The position numbers and the translations under genes are program-made. Below the pieces are notes generated by a model. It made no database searches. It was given only the letters and a program-made list of their open reading frames with translations, and was not told where the DNA came from. Shown here one piece after another: positions 9,163 through 18,843 of a stretch of 64,000 bases of DNA (position 1 is the first letter of the stretch; each line of letters begins with the position of its first letter). This DNA comes from QHXQ01 sp045807745 (GTDB taxonomy: Bacteria > Acidobacteriota > Blastocatellia > Pyrinomonadales > Pyrinomonadaceae): assembly GCA_045807745.1 (NCBI GenBank), contig JBJMGT010000019.1, positions 74,135-138,134 of the forward strand, given 5' to 3'.

Positions 9163-9609
9163 TTATTTCCCTCCTCGCAACTCCCGCAGCCGAGCGATGA
9201 TCTTGTCAGCCAGCTCATCCCACCGCCCGGCAGCGCGCACGTACAGGGCGGCAATAATCCAAGCCATGAAAAACTGTGAGAGGGCGAACAGGTAAGCGAG
9301 ATTGATGACGCCGAACACTTGCCGAGACATCAGACGCGGCGCGTAACCAACTAAAACCGGCAACGCGAAATAGTAAACAACGAAAAAGATCGTGGCGGGA
9401 ATGATAAATCTCCGCTTGCTCACCAACAGCTTTTTGAACTCTGCCGTCGCCGCCACACGGCCCCAGTCGGCCACGTCCACATCTTCGTCAGCCGTCAACT
9501 CGTGGGCCGGCTTAGCGGTCCTGCGGCCCAGTGGAGAGACATCGGTTTCGGCTCCGACCGCCGGGGTGAGATCGCCCGGTTCCGGCTCTAGCTGAATCCC
9601 TCGCGGCAT
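9163..9609 (-). CDS. DUF485 inner-membrane protein (YjcH-like)
   Basis: 148 residues: a polar N-terminal tail of ~65 residues, then FKKLLVSKRRFIIPATIFFVVYYFALPVLVGY and a second helix AYLFALSQFFMAWIIAALYVRAAGRWDELADKI. This is the DUF485 signature of two membrane helices with a C-terminal amphipathic end. These proteins are nearly always encoded next to ActP-type symporters, as here (four-base gap, same strand), and are thought to be accessory subunits. The polar N-terminal extension is longer than in YjcH. The start is ATG 9609 with GAGGGG upstream. Confidence 0.85.
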   Translation of the reverse strand: MPRGIQLEPEPGDLTPAVGAETDVSPLGRRTAKPAHELTADEDVDVADWGRVAATAEFKKLLVSKRRFIIPATIFFVVYYFALPVLVGYAPRLMSRQVFGVINLAYLFALSQFFMAWIIAALYVRAAGRWDELADKIIARLRELRGGK

Positions 9610-9789
9610 TTAAATGAATTCCCCTCTTCATCGGTTGACTGCCTGCCGGAACTGCCCGCGTCAGACAGCATGGATAGATCGTTAATCGGAGAATCATAAC
9701 CGCCTTTGAGATTTTCACGAACCTTTTCAGGGCCAACGATCCATAGATTATCTTTAAGTAGTGACTACCGATGCTTTGTGCTCCCGGCT

Positions 9790-12366
9790 TTACTTGACGC
9801 GTCGGGCTAGGCTGGCGGCGACGGCGACCAGTTCCGCCATCTCGACCGGTTTCGGCACGTGCATCTGGTAACCGGCCCTGAGCGCCTGCATCCGATCTTC
9901 GACCCGCGCGTAGGCCGTCAGCGCGATGGCCGGCACGCGGCTGATGCTTTCATCAGGTAGCGTACGCACGCGCCGGATCAATTCGTATCCATCCTCGCCC
10001 GGCATCCCTATGTCGCTGATGAGTAGGTCGGGCGTAACCATCTGCATCGCTTCGAGCGCTTCGGCGGCCGAGGCTGCGACCGTCACGTCTGCGCCGCACT
10101 GCCCCAAGCCCGCCTGCAACAACTCACGCGTGTCCGGCTCGTCATCCACCACGAGCACCTTCAGCCCGTCGAGCCGGTCGGCGCAGTCGAAGGATGGCAG
10201 TGTGTCTCGCGCCGCCGGATGCACGCGCACACCCTCGACGGCCGTCTGGTAGACGGGCGCGACGGGTAGCAGCACCGTGAAGGTCGAGCCTTGACCCTCA
10301 CCCGCGCTCTCAGCCCGGACAGTCCCGCCGTGTAGTTCGACCAAGTGGCGCACGATGGCCAAGCCCAAGCCCATCCCGCCGTGCTGGCGTGTAGTGCGCT
10401 GGTCGGCTTGACGGAAACGGTCGAAGACGTGCGGTAGAAATCCCGGCGCGATGCCTGCGCCCGTGTCATTGACGGCGATCTCGATGTGCGAATTCACACG
10501 CTCCAGCCTGACCTGCACCTTGCCACCGCGAGGTGTGAACTTGATGGCGTTCGAGAGCAGATTCCAAACTACCTGTTGCAGCCGGACTGGGTCGCCGGAC
10601 ACAGACGTAACGCCTGTATCCATAATCTTCTGCACGCGGACGCCCTTCGCCTCAGCCGCGGGGCGGACGGCCTCTATGGCCGCCTCGACGAAAGAATTAG
10701 GGTCAACTTGTCTAACATCTATCCTGAGCTTGCCCGTGATGATGCGCGACACGTCCAAGAGGTCGTCGATGAGTTGCGACTGCGCACGCGCGTTGCGCTC
10801 AATCGTCTCGATGGCTTTGCGGGCGGAGTCGCTGCCAAGCTCGCCCGTGCGCAGCATGTGTGCCCACCCCATGATAGCGGTCAGGGGCGTCCGCAGTTCG
10901 TGTGAAACAGTGGCGAGGAACTCGTCCTTCAGACGGTTCGACTCCTGCGCCTCTCGGTACAGGCGCTCCTTCTCCTCTGCGGATTGTTCGGCCTCGGCGC
11001 GCGCACGTTGCGCGGCATCAAAGAGCCGTGCGTTGTCCATCGCGACCGCCGCCTGCGACGCGAGTCCTTCGATGATACGTGCCGCGCGTTCGTTGAAGAC
11101 GCCCTCTTCGGGATGACCGAAGAATAGACCGCCGTAGACTTCGCCCGAACGGGAGACGATGGGCACGGCCAGATAACTCGTCACGGGCAGATGCCCTTCG
11201 GGCATCCCGTAGTAGGGCGAGTTCTTGCCGTAGCGCGGGTCTTTTTTCACGTCGGCGCTGAGTACCGTGCCTTCGCCCTTGAAGGTCGGCGCAAAGATAT
11301 CCGTGTTGCGCGGCATGGGAAAGTGCGCGAACGCCGAGCGCGGGACGCCAGAGAGCGTGTAGAGCATGAAACTTTCGCCCGCCTCGTCAAGCACGTTGTA
11401 GAAGAAGGAGCCGAACTGTGCGTTCGAGATTTCGGTGGCGGCGTCCGTTACCGCTTGCACGAGCTTGTGTAGGTCGAGTTCGCCCGCCAAGGTCTGACCG
11501 AGGCTGTTCACGGTCTCGATGATCTCCGTCTGCTCGAGCAACTGCTTTTCGGCGCGTTTGCGCGCGGTAATGTCGCGCGCCATCGCCGAGATGGCCATCA
11601 TGTTCCCGCCCTCGTCCGTGATTGGCGAGAGCGTCATTGCTACGTCAACGAGCCGTCCGTTCTTCGCACGGCGGACGGTCTCGAAGTGCTGCGGCTCAGT
11701 CTCCCGCTTAAGCCGCTCGAAGCGCGCTTTCGTCTCCGCGATCTGCTCCGGCGGGGTAATGATCGTTGCGTCCGCGCCCAACACCTCGGCGGCAGTGTAG
11801 CCGAACATCTTCTCCGCGCCCGCGTTCCAAGAAGCGATCTTGAGTTCCATGTCGGCACTCATGATGGCGTTATCAGATGTCTGGACGATGGCCGAAAGCA
11901 GCCGGCGCGACTCCTCAGCCCGCTTGCGTGCGGTGATGTCGCGGGCGATCTTCGACGCGCCGACGATGCGCCCGTCGCCGGCCCGCACGGGCGAGACCGT
12001 GAGGGAGATGTCGACGAGCGTGCCGTCCTTGCGCTGGCGCACCGTCTCGTAGTGCTCGATGCGCTCGCCCGCACGGAGCCGCGCCAGAATAGTCGGCTCT
12101 TCGTCTGAGTGATCCGCAGGGATCAGCATGGTCACAGGTTGCCCTATCGCCTCCGCGGCCGTGTAGCCGAAGATGCGCTCAGCCCCTTGGTTCCAACTCG
12201 TGATGATGCCTGCGAGCGTCTTGCTGATGACCGCGTCGTCCGCCGACTCGATGATGGCCGAGAGCCAGTAGGGGGCCATCTCCGGGCTTTGCAAATCAGC
12301 GATCAAGTCTCCGGTGGTTTTATTGTCGGGCGGCCCCGCTTGCGAGGATTTATTGGGCATAGGCAC
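9790..12366 (-). CDS. Hybrid sensor histidine kinase (PAS-PAS-GAF-HisKA-HATPase-REC)
   Basis: 858 residues, no membrane helix. Two PAS domains, each ending in the MARDITARKRAE-type PAC motif (about residues 35-155 and 160-275), precede a GAF domain (about 290-450). A short coiled stretch leads to the HisKA helix with FLATVSHELRTPL (His near 489). The HATPase_c domain has NLLSNAIKF, DTGAGI and GMGLGLAIV. A C-terminal receiver has VLVVDDEPDTRELL and LLISDIGMPGEDGYE (phospho-acceptor Asp near 783) with conserved LTAYA and KP. It is a cytosolic hybrid kinase, so phosphate would pass intramolecularly to the receiver and then to an Hpt partner that is not in this window. The start is GTG 12366 or ATG 12360; no strong ribosome site decides between them. 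Encoded alone; signal unknown. Confidence 0.9.
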   Translation of the reverse strand: MPMPNKSSQAGPPDNKTTGDLIADLQSPEMAPYWLSAIIESADDAVISKTLAGIITSWNQGAERIFGYTAAEAIGQPVTMLIPADHSDEEPTILARLRAGERIEHYETVRQRKDGTLVDISLTVSPVRAGDGRIVGASKIARDITARKRAEESRRLLSAIVQTSDNAIMSADMELKIASWNAGAEKMFGYTAAEVLGADATIITPPEQIAETKARFERLKRETEPQHFETVRRAKNGRLVDVAMTLSPITDEGGNMMAISAMARDITARKRAEKQLLEQTEIIETVNSLGQTLAGELDLHKLVQAVTDAATEISNAQFGSFFYNVLDEAGESFMLYTLSGVPRSAFAHFPMPRNTDIFAPTFKGEGTVLSADVKKDPRYGKNSPYYGMPEGHLPVTSYLAVPIVSRSGEVYGGLFFGHPEEGVFNERAARIIEGLASQAAVAMDNARLFDAAQRARAEAEQSAEEKERLYREAQESNRLKDEFLATVSHELRTPLTAIMGWAHMLRTGELGSDSARKAIETIERNARAQSQLIDDLLDVSRIITGKLRIDVRQVDPNSFVEAAIEAVRPAAEAKGVRVQKIMDTGVTSVSGDPVRLQQVVWNLLSNAIKFTPRGGKVQVRLERVNSHIEIAVNDTGAGIAPGFLPHVFDRFRQADQRTTRQHGGMGLGLAIVRHLVELHGGTVRAESAGEGQGSTFTVLLPVAPVYQTAVEGVRVHPAARDTLPSFDCADRLDGLKVLVVDDEPDTRELLQAGLGQCGADVTVAASAAEALEAMQMVTPDLLISDIGMPGEDGYELIRRVRTLPDESISRVPAIALTAYARVEDRMQALRAGYQMHVPKPVEMAELVAVAASLARRVK

Positions 12367-12528
12367 ACTTGTCCGGCGTAAACGGATTGGGAATGATGAC
12401 GGGGGCAGGCTTAGGGGACGTAAGGATTATACCGAGGCCGCCTCATTATTGCTATGACACATTCTGATCGCGATTAACGGAGAGCGTAGAGTGTCTGGGT
12501 TACATCTATGATTGGATGTGGGTGGTGT

Positions 12529-13434
12529 TTACTTGCCTGTGAGACGGAGAAACACATCTTCCAGTGTCTCCTGACGTGGCGTCAGCTCAAACACTTTGAT
12601 GTCGTGCGCGACCAACAACGCGTTGAACGTGGGTATGCGTTCAGCCGGTGTGCTGACGAACAATGCGTCCGTACCGTTACGTTCAATGCGCACAGATGAA
12701 TCTTGCATCAGGAGACGGGCGGCGGTCTCTGTCTGATCGACGCGCAGTTTGTATGTGCTGACCGGCGCAACCAATTCCGCGAGGCCGCCTTCATAGAGCA
12801 AACGCCCTTCGTTGATGATCCCCACACGGTCACAGAGCTGTTCCACCTCGGCGAGGAGATGGCTCGATAGCATAACCGTTAACTTTAACTCGTCGCGCAG
12901 CCGACGGATCAGTTGGCGCACTTGGTGTATGCCCTGCGGGTCGAGACCGTTCGTCGGCTCGTCTAGGATGACCAGCTCCGGCGCAGGCAAGAGCGCCTGC
13001 GCGATGCCGAGCCGCTGGCGCATGCCGTAAGAGTAGACACGCACAGGCTCGTGCGCACGCGCGCGCAAGCCTACGATCTCAAGCACCTCTTCCACACGCG
13101 CGCGCGGTGCGCCGCCCGACAGAGACGCAAGCAGGTGCAGATTCCTGCGCCCGGAAAAGTTCTCGTAGAACGCAGGCGTCTCAACAATCGCGCCCACACG
13201 CGCGCGTGCGCGCAAGTTGCCTCGGCCCGACTCATGCCCAAGTAAACGAATCACCCCAGCCGTTGGCGTTATCAGACCCAGCAGCATTCTGAGCGTAGTC
13301 GATTTGCCCGCGCCGTTCGGCCCCAAGAAACCATAGATGTCGCCCCGCTCGACGCGCAGCGATAGCCGATCAACCGCCACGCGCCCGCCGTAGCGTTTGG
13401 TCAGCCCTTCAGTCTGTAACACTATGTCCGTCAT
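12529..13434 (-). CDS. ABC transporter ATP-binding protein
   Basis: 301 residues. Walker A GPNGAGKST, Q-loop region, the variant signature YSYGMRQRLGIAQALL, Walker B LVILDEPTNGLD and the H-loop SSHLL are all present, so ATPase activity is expected. The C-terminal ~70 residues form the extra domain usual in ABC-2 or bacitracin-type exporters and end in LEDVFLRLTGK. It is the last gene of a three-gene operon with an ABC-2 permease and an EEP-family enzyme, and is presumably the motor for that permease. The start is set at ATG 13434 (MTDIVLQTEGLTK); the frame upstream to a GTG at 13449 adds only five residues. Confidence 0.9.
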   Translation of the reverse strand: MTDIVLQTEGLTKRYGGRVAVDRLSLRVERGDIYGFLGPNGAGKSTTLRMLLGLITPTAGVIRLLGHESGRGNLRARARVGAIVETPAFYENFSGRRNLHLLASLSGGAPRARVEEVLEIVGLRARAHEPVRVYSYGMRQRLGIAQALLPAPELVILDEPTNGLDPQGIHQVRQLIRRLRDELKLTVMLSSHLLAEVEQLCDRVGIINEGRLLYEGGLAELVAPVSTYKLRVDQTETAARLLMQDSSVRIERNGTDALFVSTPAERIPTFNALLVAHDIKVFELTPRQETLEDVFLRLTGK

Positions 13435-13471
13435 CGACGCGCGACACACTTAGAGATATGCAGTCTGACTG

Positions 13472-14299
13472 TCACCACTCTACTTCCACGAGTAGCGGCC
13501 AATGATCCATGCGGCCGACGGCGGCCGTGCGTAGCACTTCGGCGCGGCGCACGTGAAGTTCATTGTTCTGGCCGAAGATGTAATCGATGCGCCGGTCGTT
13601 GATCGCCGTGTCACCGGCCGCGCGTCCCAGATCGTTGAAATAGCGCAGCAGATAGCTATACGACTCGCTGTCATGTTGCAGGTTGTCCGTATAGAGATTG
13701 GTCTCGTCTCCTGCTCTGAGTTCAAAGTTGAAATCGCCCGCGATGAAGACCATAGACGACGGCGCGCGTTCTTGCGCCCAATCGACCAGCGCTTCTGTGT
13801 AGACCCTGCGCCGCGCGGCATTGAAGGCGTCGGCGTGCGCGCTCAAGAGTACGACCTCTGCGGCCTCCGCGCGCGGGCGAAAGGTCGCGCTGAGTGCATA
13901 ACGCGCGCCGGCCGCAACAGGCGCGAAGCGGGCCCCGGCATCTCTGACAAGGACGGCCTCGAAGCGGTCGCTCTGCCCGGCTTGCGCCACCGCGCCCCGA
14001 TAGCGACCATGTAAAAGTGCGACGAGCGCGTTTAATTGAGGCGCGCCCGTCAATTCTTGCAGCGCGACCGCGTCCGGTTCGGCACGCAGGATCGTCTCCG
14101 CCACCGATGGCAAATCTTTGGTGTGCGCGCGCGTGTCCTCTTCCAACTCGGCGTAACCGATGTTCCACGTCAACAAGCGGAGCGCTGCGCTCGCCTGCGT
14201 CTGTGCGCCCAACAACGCCCGCTCGCGCCGGGGCGCGAAATGCACCGCGCCCGCGCACAGCAGACCAAACATGAGCGCGAGGATCAGTTTCACCCACAT
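13472..14299 (-). CDS. Membrane-anchored or secreted endonuclease/exonuclease/phosphatase (EEP) family protein
   Basis: 275 residues. An N-terminal hydrophobic segment (WVKLILALMFGLLCAGAVHF) is followed by the EEP fold: LLTWNIGY (Asn), DAVALQEL (Glu metal ligand), GDFNFE, DRRIDYIFG and the terminal DHWPLLVEVEW with the catalytic Asp-His pair. The family cleaves phosphodiesters in nucleic acids, phosphoinositides or sphingomyelin; the substrate cannot be read from sequence. The ATG at 14299 is one base after the stop of the upstream permease gene (TGAGATG), so translation is coupled. Its place between permease and ATPase of one exporter is unusual and suggests an envelope-linked role. Confidence 0.82.
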   Translation of the reverse strand: MWVKLILALMFGLLCAGAVHFAPRRERALLGAQTQASAALRLLTWNIGYAELEEDTRAHTKDLPSVAETILRAEPDAVALQELTGAPQLNALVALLHGRYRGAVAQAGQSDRFEAVLVRDAGARFAPVAAGARYALSATFRPRAEAAEVVLLSAHADAFNAARRRVYTEALVDWAQERAPSSMVFIAGDFNFELRAGDETNLYTDNLQHDSESYSYLLRYFNDLGRAAGDTAINDRRIDYIFGQNNELHVRRAEVLRTAAVGRMDHWPLLVEVEW

Positions 14300-14300
14300 C

Positions 14301-15152
14301 TCAGGTCGTGATGTCCTTACGCTCGAAGATACAGACGGCCGCGAGCAACAACCCCACGGTATAAGCCCCACAGACACACGCGTAATGCCAGACGCTCGGC
14401 CAAGGAATGTCGGGCTTGAACACGTCGCGCCAGAAGTCCATGTCGGTCGTAAAAAAATATGGGCGCAGATGCTCGAAGAACTCCACGCGCCCGACGATGT
14501 AGAGCGTCAGATAGATGGCGATGGTTATGACGACGGCTTGGACGGGTGACTCGAAGATGATGGAACAGACGAGCGCGAGCGCGGCGACGACGAGGAGCGC
14601 CCACGTACCCGACAGCGCAGCGTAGGCGAACCGCACGAGCGCCTCGTCGCGCATGATCTTGCCGGGCACGTCGACCAGATTGAGCGGCCCCGGATAAAGC
14701 TCCAGATTGCCCCAGCCGACAAAGACGAGGCCGACCAGCAGATTCAGCCCGATGAAGAACGCGAGCAGCAACCCTGCGTGCAGCGCCGTCACGAGAAACT
14801 TCGCCAGCACGAGCGAAGCGCGGGCGATTGGGCGCGCACAGATCATTCGCAGTGTGCCCGCGCGCGCCTCGCCCGCCACTTGCGCGCCGCCGCTCATGGC
14901 GACGAAGACGGGGAGCAGCAACGTGAAAGAGAACAACACAGAGTAGAGCGCGAAGGTCAGACCGTTGAAGTATTGCTTCGACTCGTAAGTATATCTGAAC
15001 TGCTCGACCGCCTGCCCGCCCGCTTTGCGCTCCGCGTATGAGTAGAAGCCCCACAGCATCAACAACACGAATCCGATGAGGGCCACAAACGAGAGGTAGA
15101 AGCTTTTTGCGCGCAGCAGCTTAGTCAACTCTAAACGCAACAACGTGAGCAT
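14301..15152 (-). CDS. ABC-2 type transporter permease
   Basis: 283 residues with six predicted membrane helices (for example FYLSFVALIGFVLLMLWGFYSY near the N-terminus). The stretch GGAQVAGEARAGTLRMICARPIARASLVLAKFL is the conserved cytoplasmic loop of NatB/YhaP-like and Cu-processing ABC-2 permeases. It is the first gene of the three-gene unit and pairs with the ATPase at 12529-13434. A substrate is not indicated. The start is ATG 15152 (MLTLLRLELTKLLRAKSF). Confidence 0.87.
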   Translation of the reverse strand: MLTLLRLELTKLLRAKSFYLSFVALIGFVLLMLWGFYSYAERKAGGQAVEQFRYTYESKQYFNGLTFALYSVLFSFTLLLPVFVAMSGGAQVAGEARAGTLRMICARPIARASLVLAKFLVTALHAGLLLAFFIGLNLLVGLVFVGWGNLELYPGPLNLVDVPGKIMRDEALVRFAYAALSGTWALLVVAALALVCSIIFESPVQAVVITIAIYLTLYIVGRVEFFEHLRPYFFTTDMDFWRDVFKPDIPWPSVWHYACVCGAYTVGLLLAAVCIFERKDITT

Positions 15153-15292
15153 GTTCTACCTGCACCCATTCGCGCGGCTCGCAATCATTACTACACAGTC
15201 GCAGCTTACAGACGCTCAGCCCCAATCCGCAACTGCGCCAGCCACAGGCGAAGCTGTGGTTAACAACAGCCATATATCTCTGCGGGAGTTAA

Positions 15293-16333
15293 TTACTCTG
15301 CTTTGTCGCGCAAGACTTCGGTGGCGGGGATATCATCCGTGCGCGCCGCAATGTCCGGCGGGGTGAAGCTCGCACGCACGCGTGCGTAGAAATCGTCGGC
15401 GGCCCATTCTTCGCAGCGCGCCAGCGCGTCGCGGTAGTGTTTGCCGCGTTCTTTTACGTAGCGCTCAAGCAGCCAGACGGAGGCCCGCCGCTCGGCGGCG
15501 ATGCGCGCGCGCAAACCCGGCTGTCCGTCAACTACATCAGCCTGCATAGCGGTCAGCCGCGCACCGAGCGTCGCGATCCACACATCGCAATCGTGCAGAT
15601 CGCCCAGCGCCTGTTGGAGCTTCGCCACCTCAGCGGCGACCGTCGCCAGTTGCTCGCCCCAACACGCGGCGAATAACTCCAGCGCGTAGCGCAGACTCTT
15701 GGCCCTGATCCGCAAACTGTGCAGCCGACTTTCAGCATGCGGCCGGTAGAGCGCTGTGCTATCGCGTTCGAGTTCCGCCAGTCGCGCCAGCACGACCTCG
15801 CGCCCGGCTTCGCGCAACGTGTGCGCGGCCCGCTGTTTTCCTTTTTTTCCGGTGTGTGCTGTCGGCTTGCTTGTAACTTGATCGAGTCGCTTTAAAAACC
15901 TAGCCTGCATGGCATCGAGCGCGGTCTCTTCGAGCGCCAGTGTGAGCAGGGCGCGCGCGTCCGCCAGACGCTGCTGATGTTCGACGAATAGCAAGCGCAG
16001 ACCAGACTCAATATCAGGCTCAGCCTCGCGCGCAAATTCTTCAAGCGCGCCGAGCGCCACCTCTTCATCGCGCACCACGCCCAACGCGCGGGCCAGTTGG
16101 CGTAGGCGTTTGCGCGGCAGCCGCCTGCGCAGGTAGGGCGCGAAGTCGCGTATGGCGCTACGCAGACGGCGCGAGGCCACACGCATGTCGTGGACGCCGG
16201 CCAAGTCTGACCCATCGAACGCCGCCGCGCGGAAAGCACACATCTCCGCCAGACGCGTGCGCAGGACTAACGCGACGCCGGCGCGCATGTCGCCCATGCA
16301 ATCCAAACCAACGATGTCGGCTGCTTTCGCCAT
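15293..16333 (-). CDS. CHAD domain-containing protein
   Basis: 346 residues, all helical and rich in Arg and His. It shows the conserved CHAD blocks: VHDMRVASRRLRSAIRDF near residue 50, DEEVALGALEEF, LHSLRIRAKSLRYALELF and LGDLHDCDVW. Those basic helices form the polyphosphate-binding tunnel in characterised CHAD proteins. A Ppx/GppA gene lies immediately upstream on the same strand (49-base gap), and PPK2 and SixA lie a few kilobases away, so binding of inorganic polyphosphate is a reasonable inference. No CYTH domain is fused, unlike YgiF-type proteins. Confidence 0.88.
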   Translation of the reverse strand: MAKAADIVGLDCMGDMRAGVALVLRTRLAEMCAFRAAAFDGSDLAGVHDMRVASRRLRSAIRDFAPYLRRRLPRKRLRQLARALGVVRDEEVALGALEEFAREAEPDIESGLRLLFVEHQQRLADARALLTLALEETALDAMQARFLKRLDQVTSKPTAHTGKKGKQRAAHTLREAGREVVLARLAELERDSTALYRPHAESRLHSLRIRAKSLRYALELFAACWGEQLATVAAEVAKLQQALGDLHDCDVWIATLGARLTAMQADVVDGQPGLRARIAAERRASVWLLERYVKERGKHYRDALARCEEWAADDFYARVRASFTPPDIAARTDDIPATEVLRDKAE

Positions 16334-16382
16334 ATCTTTAGCTACGAAGCTTAAGTTCGTCGTCTCTGAGCTTCACGCTGCC

Positions 16383-17933
16383 TCAGCCCTTGCGCACAAC
16401 GAGTTGACAACCAAACGCCTGCTCGAAGAGGGCGCTCTTCTCCGCGACCGCCCATAGCTCCTGCTCACAGCTTTGCGCGCTATGCAGTACCAGTCGCACC
16501 GAGTCGCCGACCAATTCGCAGGTCACATCCATGACCCGGCTATCGTGGCTGCGGTCGAGCGCGTCGGCGATGCGTAGGATCGCGCTTAAAGCTGTGACGG
16601 TCGTCCGGTCAGCCGGGCCAAGCGCGGCGAAATCCGGATGACGCACGCGCGGCGGCCCGCCGCGATGATAACGCGCGACGTTGGCGACGACGGCCCGCTC
16701 TGCTTCAGAGAAGCCGGTCAGTTCCGAATGCTTGATCAAGTATAGCGCGTGTTTATGGTGTGCCTCGTTCGCGATGTGATAGCCGATGTCGTGCAACAGC
16801 GCCGCGCCCGCGAGCAGCGTGCGTTGATGCCGCGTGAGCTTGTGCGCGGCGGCGAGACTGTCAAAGATGGTCTCCGCTAGGCGCGCGACCTGTTGCGCAT
16901 GTGCTTCTTCGTAGCCGAAGCGCCGCCCGACCGCATGTACACCACGCAGGCGCGGGTCGGCCAAATCCGGCACGGGCGGACGCGCCTCCGCTTCCCATTC
17001 GCGTAAGCGATCAATGATCACGCCCTCGCGCAGAGCGAAGTCGCAGGTGCGCAGCGCGGCGATGCCGAGCGCCTGCATAACGCCTTCGAGAATCTGCCCG
17101 CCCGCGATCACGATCTCAGCACGTTCCGCACTGAGACCCACGACGGCCCGCCGTTCGCTGGCTGACAAGCTGGCCAGTTCATGATTGAGCCGGACAAGTT
17201 TGCGCAGCGTGATCTCCGCACCGGCCGGTTGTGCACCTTGCGACTTATGTATATCAGCCTTTTCTGTGCGCTGCCGCAACAACGCGCCGAGCGCGAGTAT
17301 CGTACCGGATGTGCCGGTCGCTTCCGCCCAGTTATATGCACGCAGTTCGCGCGCAGGCCGTTCGAGTGCGGCCCGCACCTGGTCACGTAATGCGCGCAGC
17401 TCTTTCGGCTTGACCGGATCGGTCGTGAGCATCTGCTCTGTGAGACCGACCGCGCCCAGCTTGAGTGAATGCAGCATGAGCGGCACGCCCTCGCGCATCA
17501 GAGATAGCTCGGTCGAGCCGCCGCCGATGTCTATATTGATCAGCGTCTCACCAAGTAGCGCACAACCTTGCGCGGCCGCGATGCCGATCAAGCGCGCCTC
17601 TTCTATCCCTGACAGCACTTCTACGTGGACGCCCGTCCGGCGTTTCACTTGGGCGAGAAACGTGGCCCGGTTGCGCGCCTCGCGCACAGAGGCCGTCGCA
17701 ATCGCAATAACGTGTTGTGCGCCGCGCGCTTCGGCAATCGAGTTGAAACGTTTGATACAGTCGGCGGCGCGCGCAATCGCTTCGGGTGCGAGGCGGTGCG
17801 CGCGCAAGGTGTCATGCCCGAGCCGGACAGTCTCTTTCTCGCGCGCCAGCACGGCGAAAGAATTGCTGGCGGCCGCTTCGACCACGACCAACTTGATCGA
17901 GTTCGAGCCGATGTCGATTGCGGCAAGCCTCAA
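16383..17933 (-). CDS. Ppx/GppA phosphatase with C-terminal HD domain
   Basis: 516 residues. The ASKHA-fold N-terminal half has AAIDIGSNSIKLVVV, NIDIGGGSTELSL (phosphate-binding) and VGLTEQML. The C-terminal part is HD-like (ALLHDIGYHIANEAHHKHALYLI near residue 380; DALDRSH). Members hydrolyse inorganic polyphosphate processively or convert pppGpp to ppGpp; both activities occur in this architecture. The CHAD and PPK2 neighbours favour polyphosphate. The start codon is TTG at 17931-17933, since the family N-terminus (MRLAAIDIGSNS) begins exactly there; no ATG is available close by. Confidence 0.88.
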   Translation of the reverse strand: MRLAAIDIGSNSIKLVVVEAAASNSFAVLAREKETVRLGHDTLRAHRLAPEAIARAADCIKRFNSIAEARGAQHVIAIATASVREARNRATFLAQVKRRTGVHVEVLSGIEEARLIGIAAAQGCALLGETLINIDIGGGSTELSLMREGVPLMLHSLKLGAVGLTEQMLTTDPVKPKELRALRDQVRAALERPARELRAYNWAEATGTSGTILALGALLRQRTEKADIHKSQGAQPAGAEITLRKLVRLNHELASLSASERRAVVGLSAERAEIVIAGGQILEGVMQALGIAALRTCDFALREGVIIDRLREWEAEARPPVPDLADPRLRGVHAVGRRFGYEEAHAQQVARLAETIFDSLAAAHKLTRHQRTLLAGAALLHDIGYHIANEAHHKHALYLIKHSELTGFSEAERAVVANVARYHRGGPPRVRHPDFAALGPADRTTVTALSAILRIADALDRSHDSRVMDVTCELVGDSVRLVLHSAQSCEQELWAVAEKSALFEQAFGCQLVVRKG

Positions 17934-18021
17934 ACTAATTTAACTGCCCTTCCCTTCTACCACCCGCGCGCGCGTCATGCAGACAACTAGCTGGCGCCCG
18001 CGCATCAACCATTGCGCCGGC

Positions 18022-18843
18022 TCACGCGCGCTCACGCTCGTTGGCGCGTTCGCTCATCTGCTCGACGTTATCGGACTCGCGCAGGCTGACGGCTTGGGCC
18101 AGTGTCAGCACTGCGGGTGGCTTGGGCTGCACATTCGCATTGCGCCGCGCGCGGCGATTGAGAACTTGTGTCACGGCCCGGCGCAGATCGGCCGCGACGC
18201 GTTGCATGGGGCGCGAAGCGTCAATGATTTGGAAGCCGTACTCGGTTGTCATGTCGTCGAACTCGCGCAGCATCTGGGTCTGGTATTCGACGAAGCTGTC
18301 ATAGAAATCTTCGCCGAGATACATGTCCATCCCCGATTCCCAATAGTCGAAGCCGCGCCCGGACATTACCAGTCGCTCCGCCAACTCGCTCGCATTGTGA
18401 ATCCGCAGATAGAAGACCGCGTCGGGCACAAGCGCCACGCCGTAGATGGCCCGCATCCACGCAGGGTCTGCGCCGCGCACGACGGCGCGGGCGATGGCCG
18501 AAAAGATGTAGCGATCCGTTAAGACGACAAAGCCCGCGCGCAGGGCCGGCAGCATCTCGTTCTCCAAGCGGTCGGCAAAATCTGTCGCGTAGAACAGATG
18601 CATCGTGAGGCGACCAAGCGTGTGCCCCAGTTTTGCTTCCTTGATGCCGCCGCCCGCAAGGACGGAACGCGTCATGCCTGTGTCGAGGACGGCGTGCCCG
18701 CGCGATTCGAGCCACGCGCGCAAGAGGCCGATCTGCGTCGAACGACCCACCCCGTCCGGCCCTTCGATCACGATCAGTTTGCCGCTGTAAGCTTCCGGCT
18801 CGACGGCCGGTAGGGCCGTCCCGTAAAAAGTGATTTGCTTCAT
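18022..18843 (-). CDS. Thymidylate kinase-like protein with altered P-loop (paralogue 2)
   Basis: 273 residues. LIVIEGPDGVGRSTQIGLL is a thymidylate-kinase Walker A in which the invariant Lys is replaced by Arg (CGT codon, complement of 18742-18744). The DRY-type motif is kept (LTDRYIFSAIARAVVRGAD) and so is FYATDFADRLENEMLPALRAG. The last ~45 residues are an Arg-rich and then acidic tail. Its ATG overlaps the stop of the upstream paralogue (ATGA), so the two are co-translated and may form a heteromer. Loss of the P-loop Lys normally reduces catalysis, so a regulatory or non-dTMP substrate role is possible. Nothing here proves nucleotide specificity. Confidence 0.8.
   Translation of the reverse strand: MKQITFYGTALPAVEPEAYSGKLIVIEGPDGVGRSTQIGLLRAWLESRGHAVLDTGMTRSVLAGGGIKEAKLGHTLGRLTMHLFYATDFADRLENEMLPALRAGFVVLTDRYIFSAIARAVVRGADPAWMRAIYGVALVPDAVFYLRIHNASELAERLVMSGRGFDYWESGMDMYLGEDFYDSFVEYQTQMLREFDDMTTEYGFQIIDASRPMQRVAADLRRAVTQVLNRRARRNANVQPKPPAVLTLAQAVSLRESDNVEQMSERANERERA

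Noticed and set aside
9159..9254. Extended N-terminus of the acetate symporter
   Set aside because: It would overlap the DUF485 gene; the ATG at 9158 directly precedes the first membrane helix.
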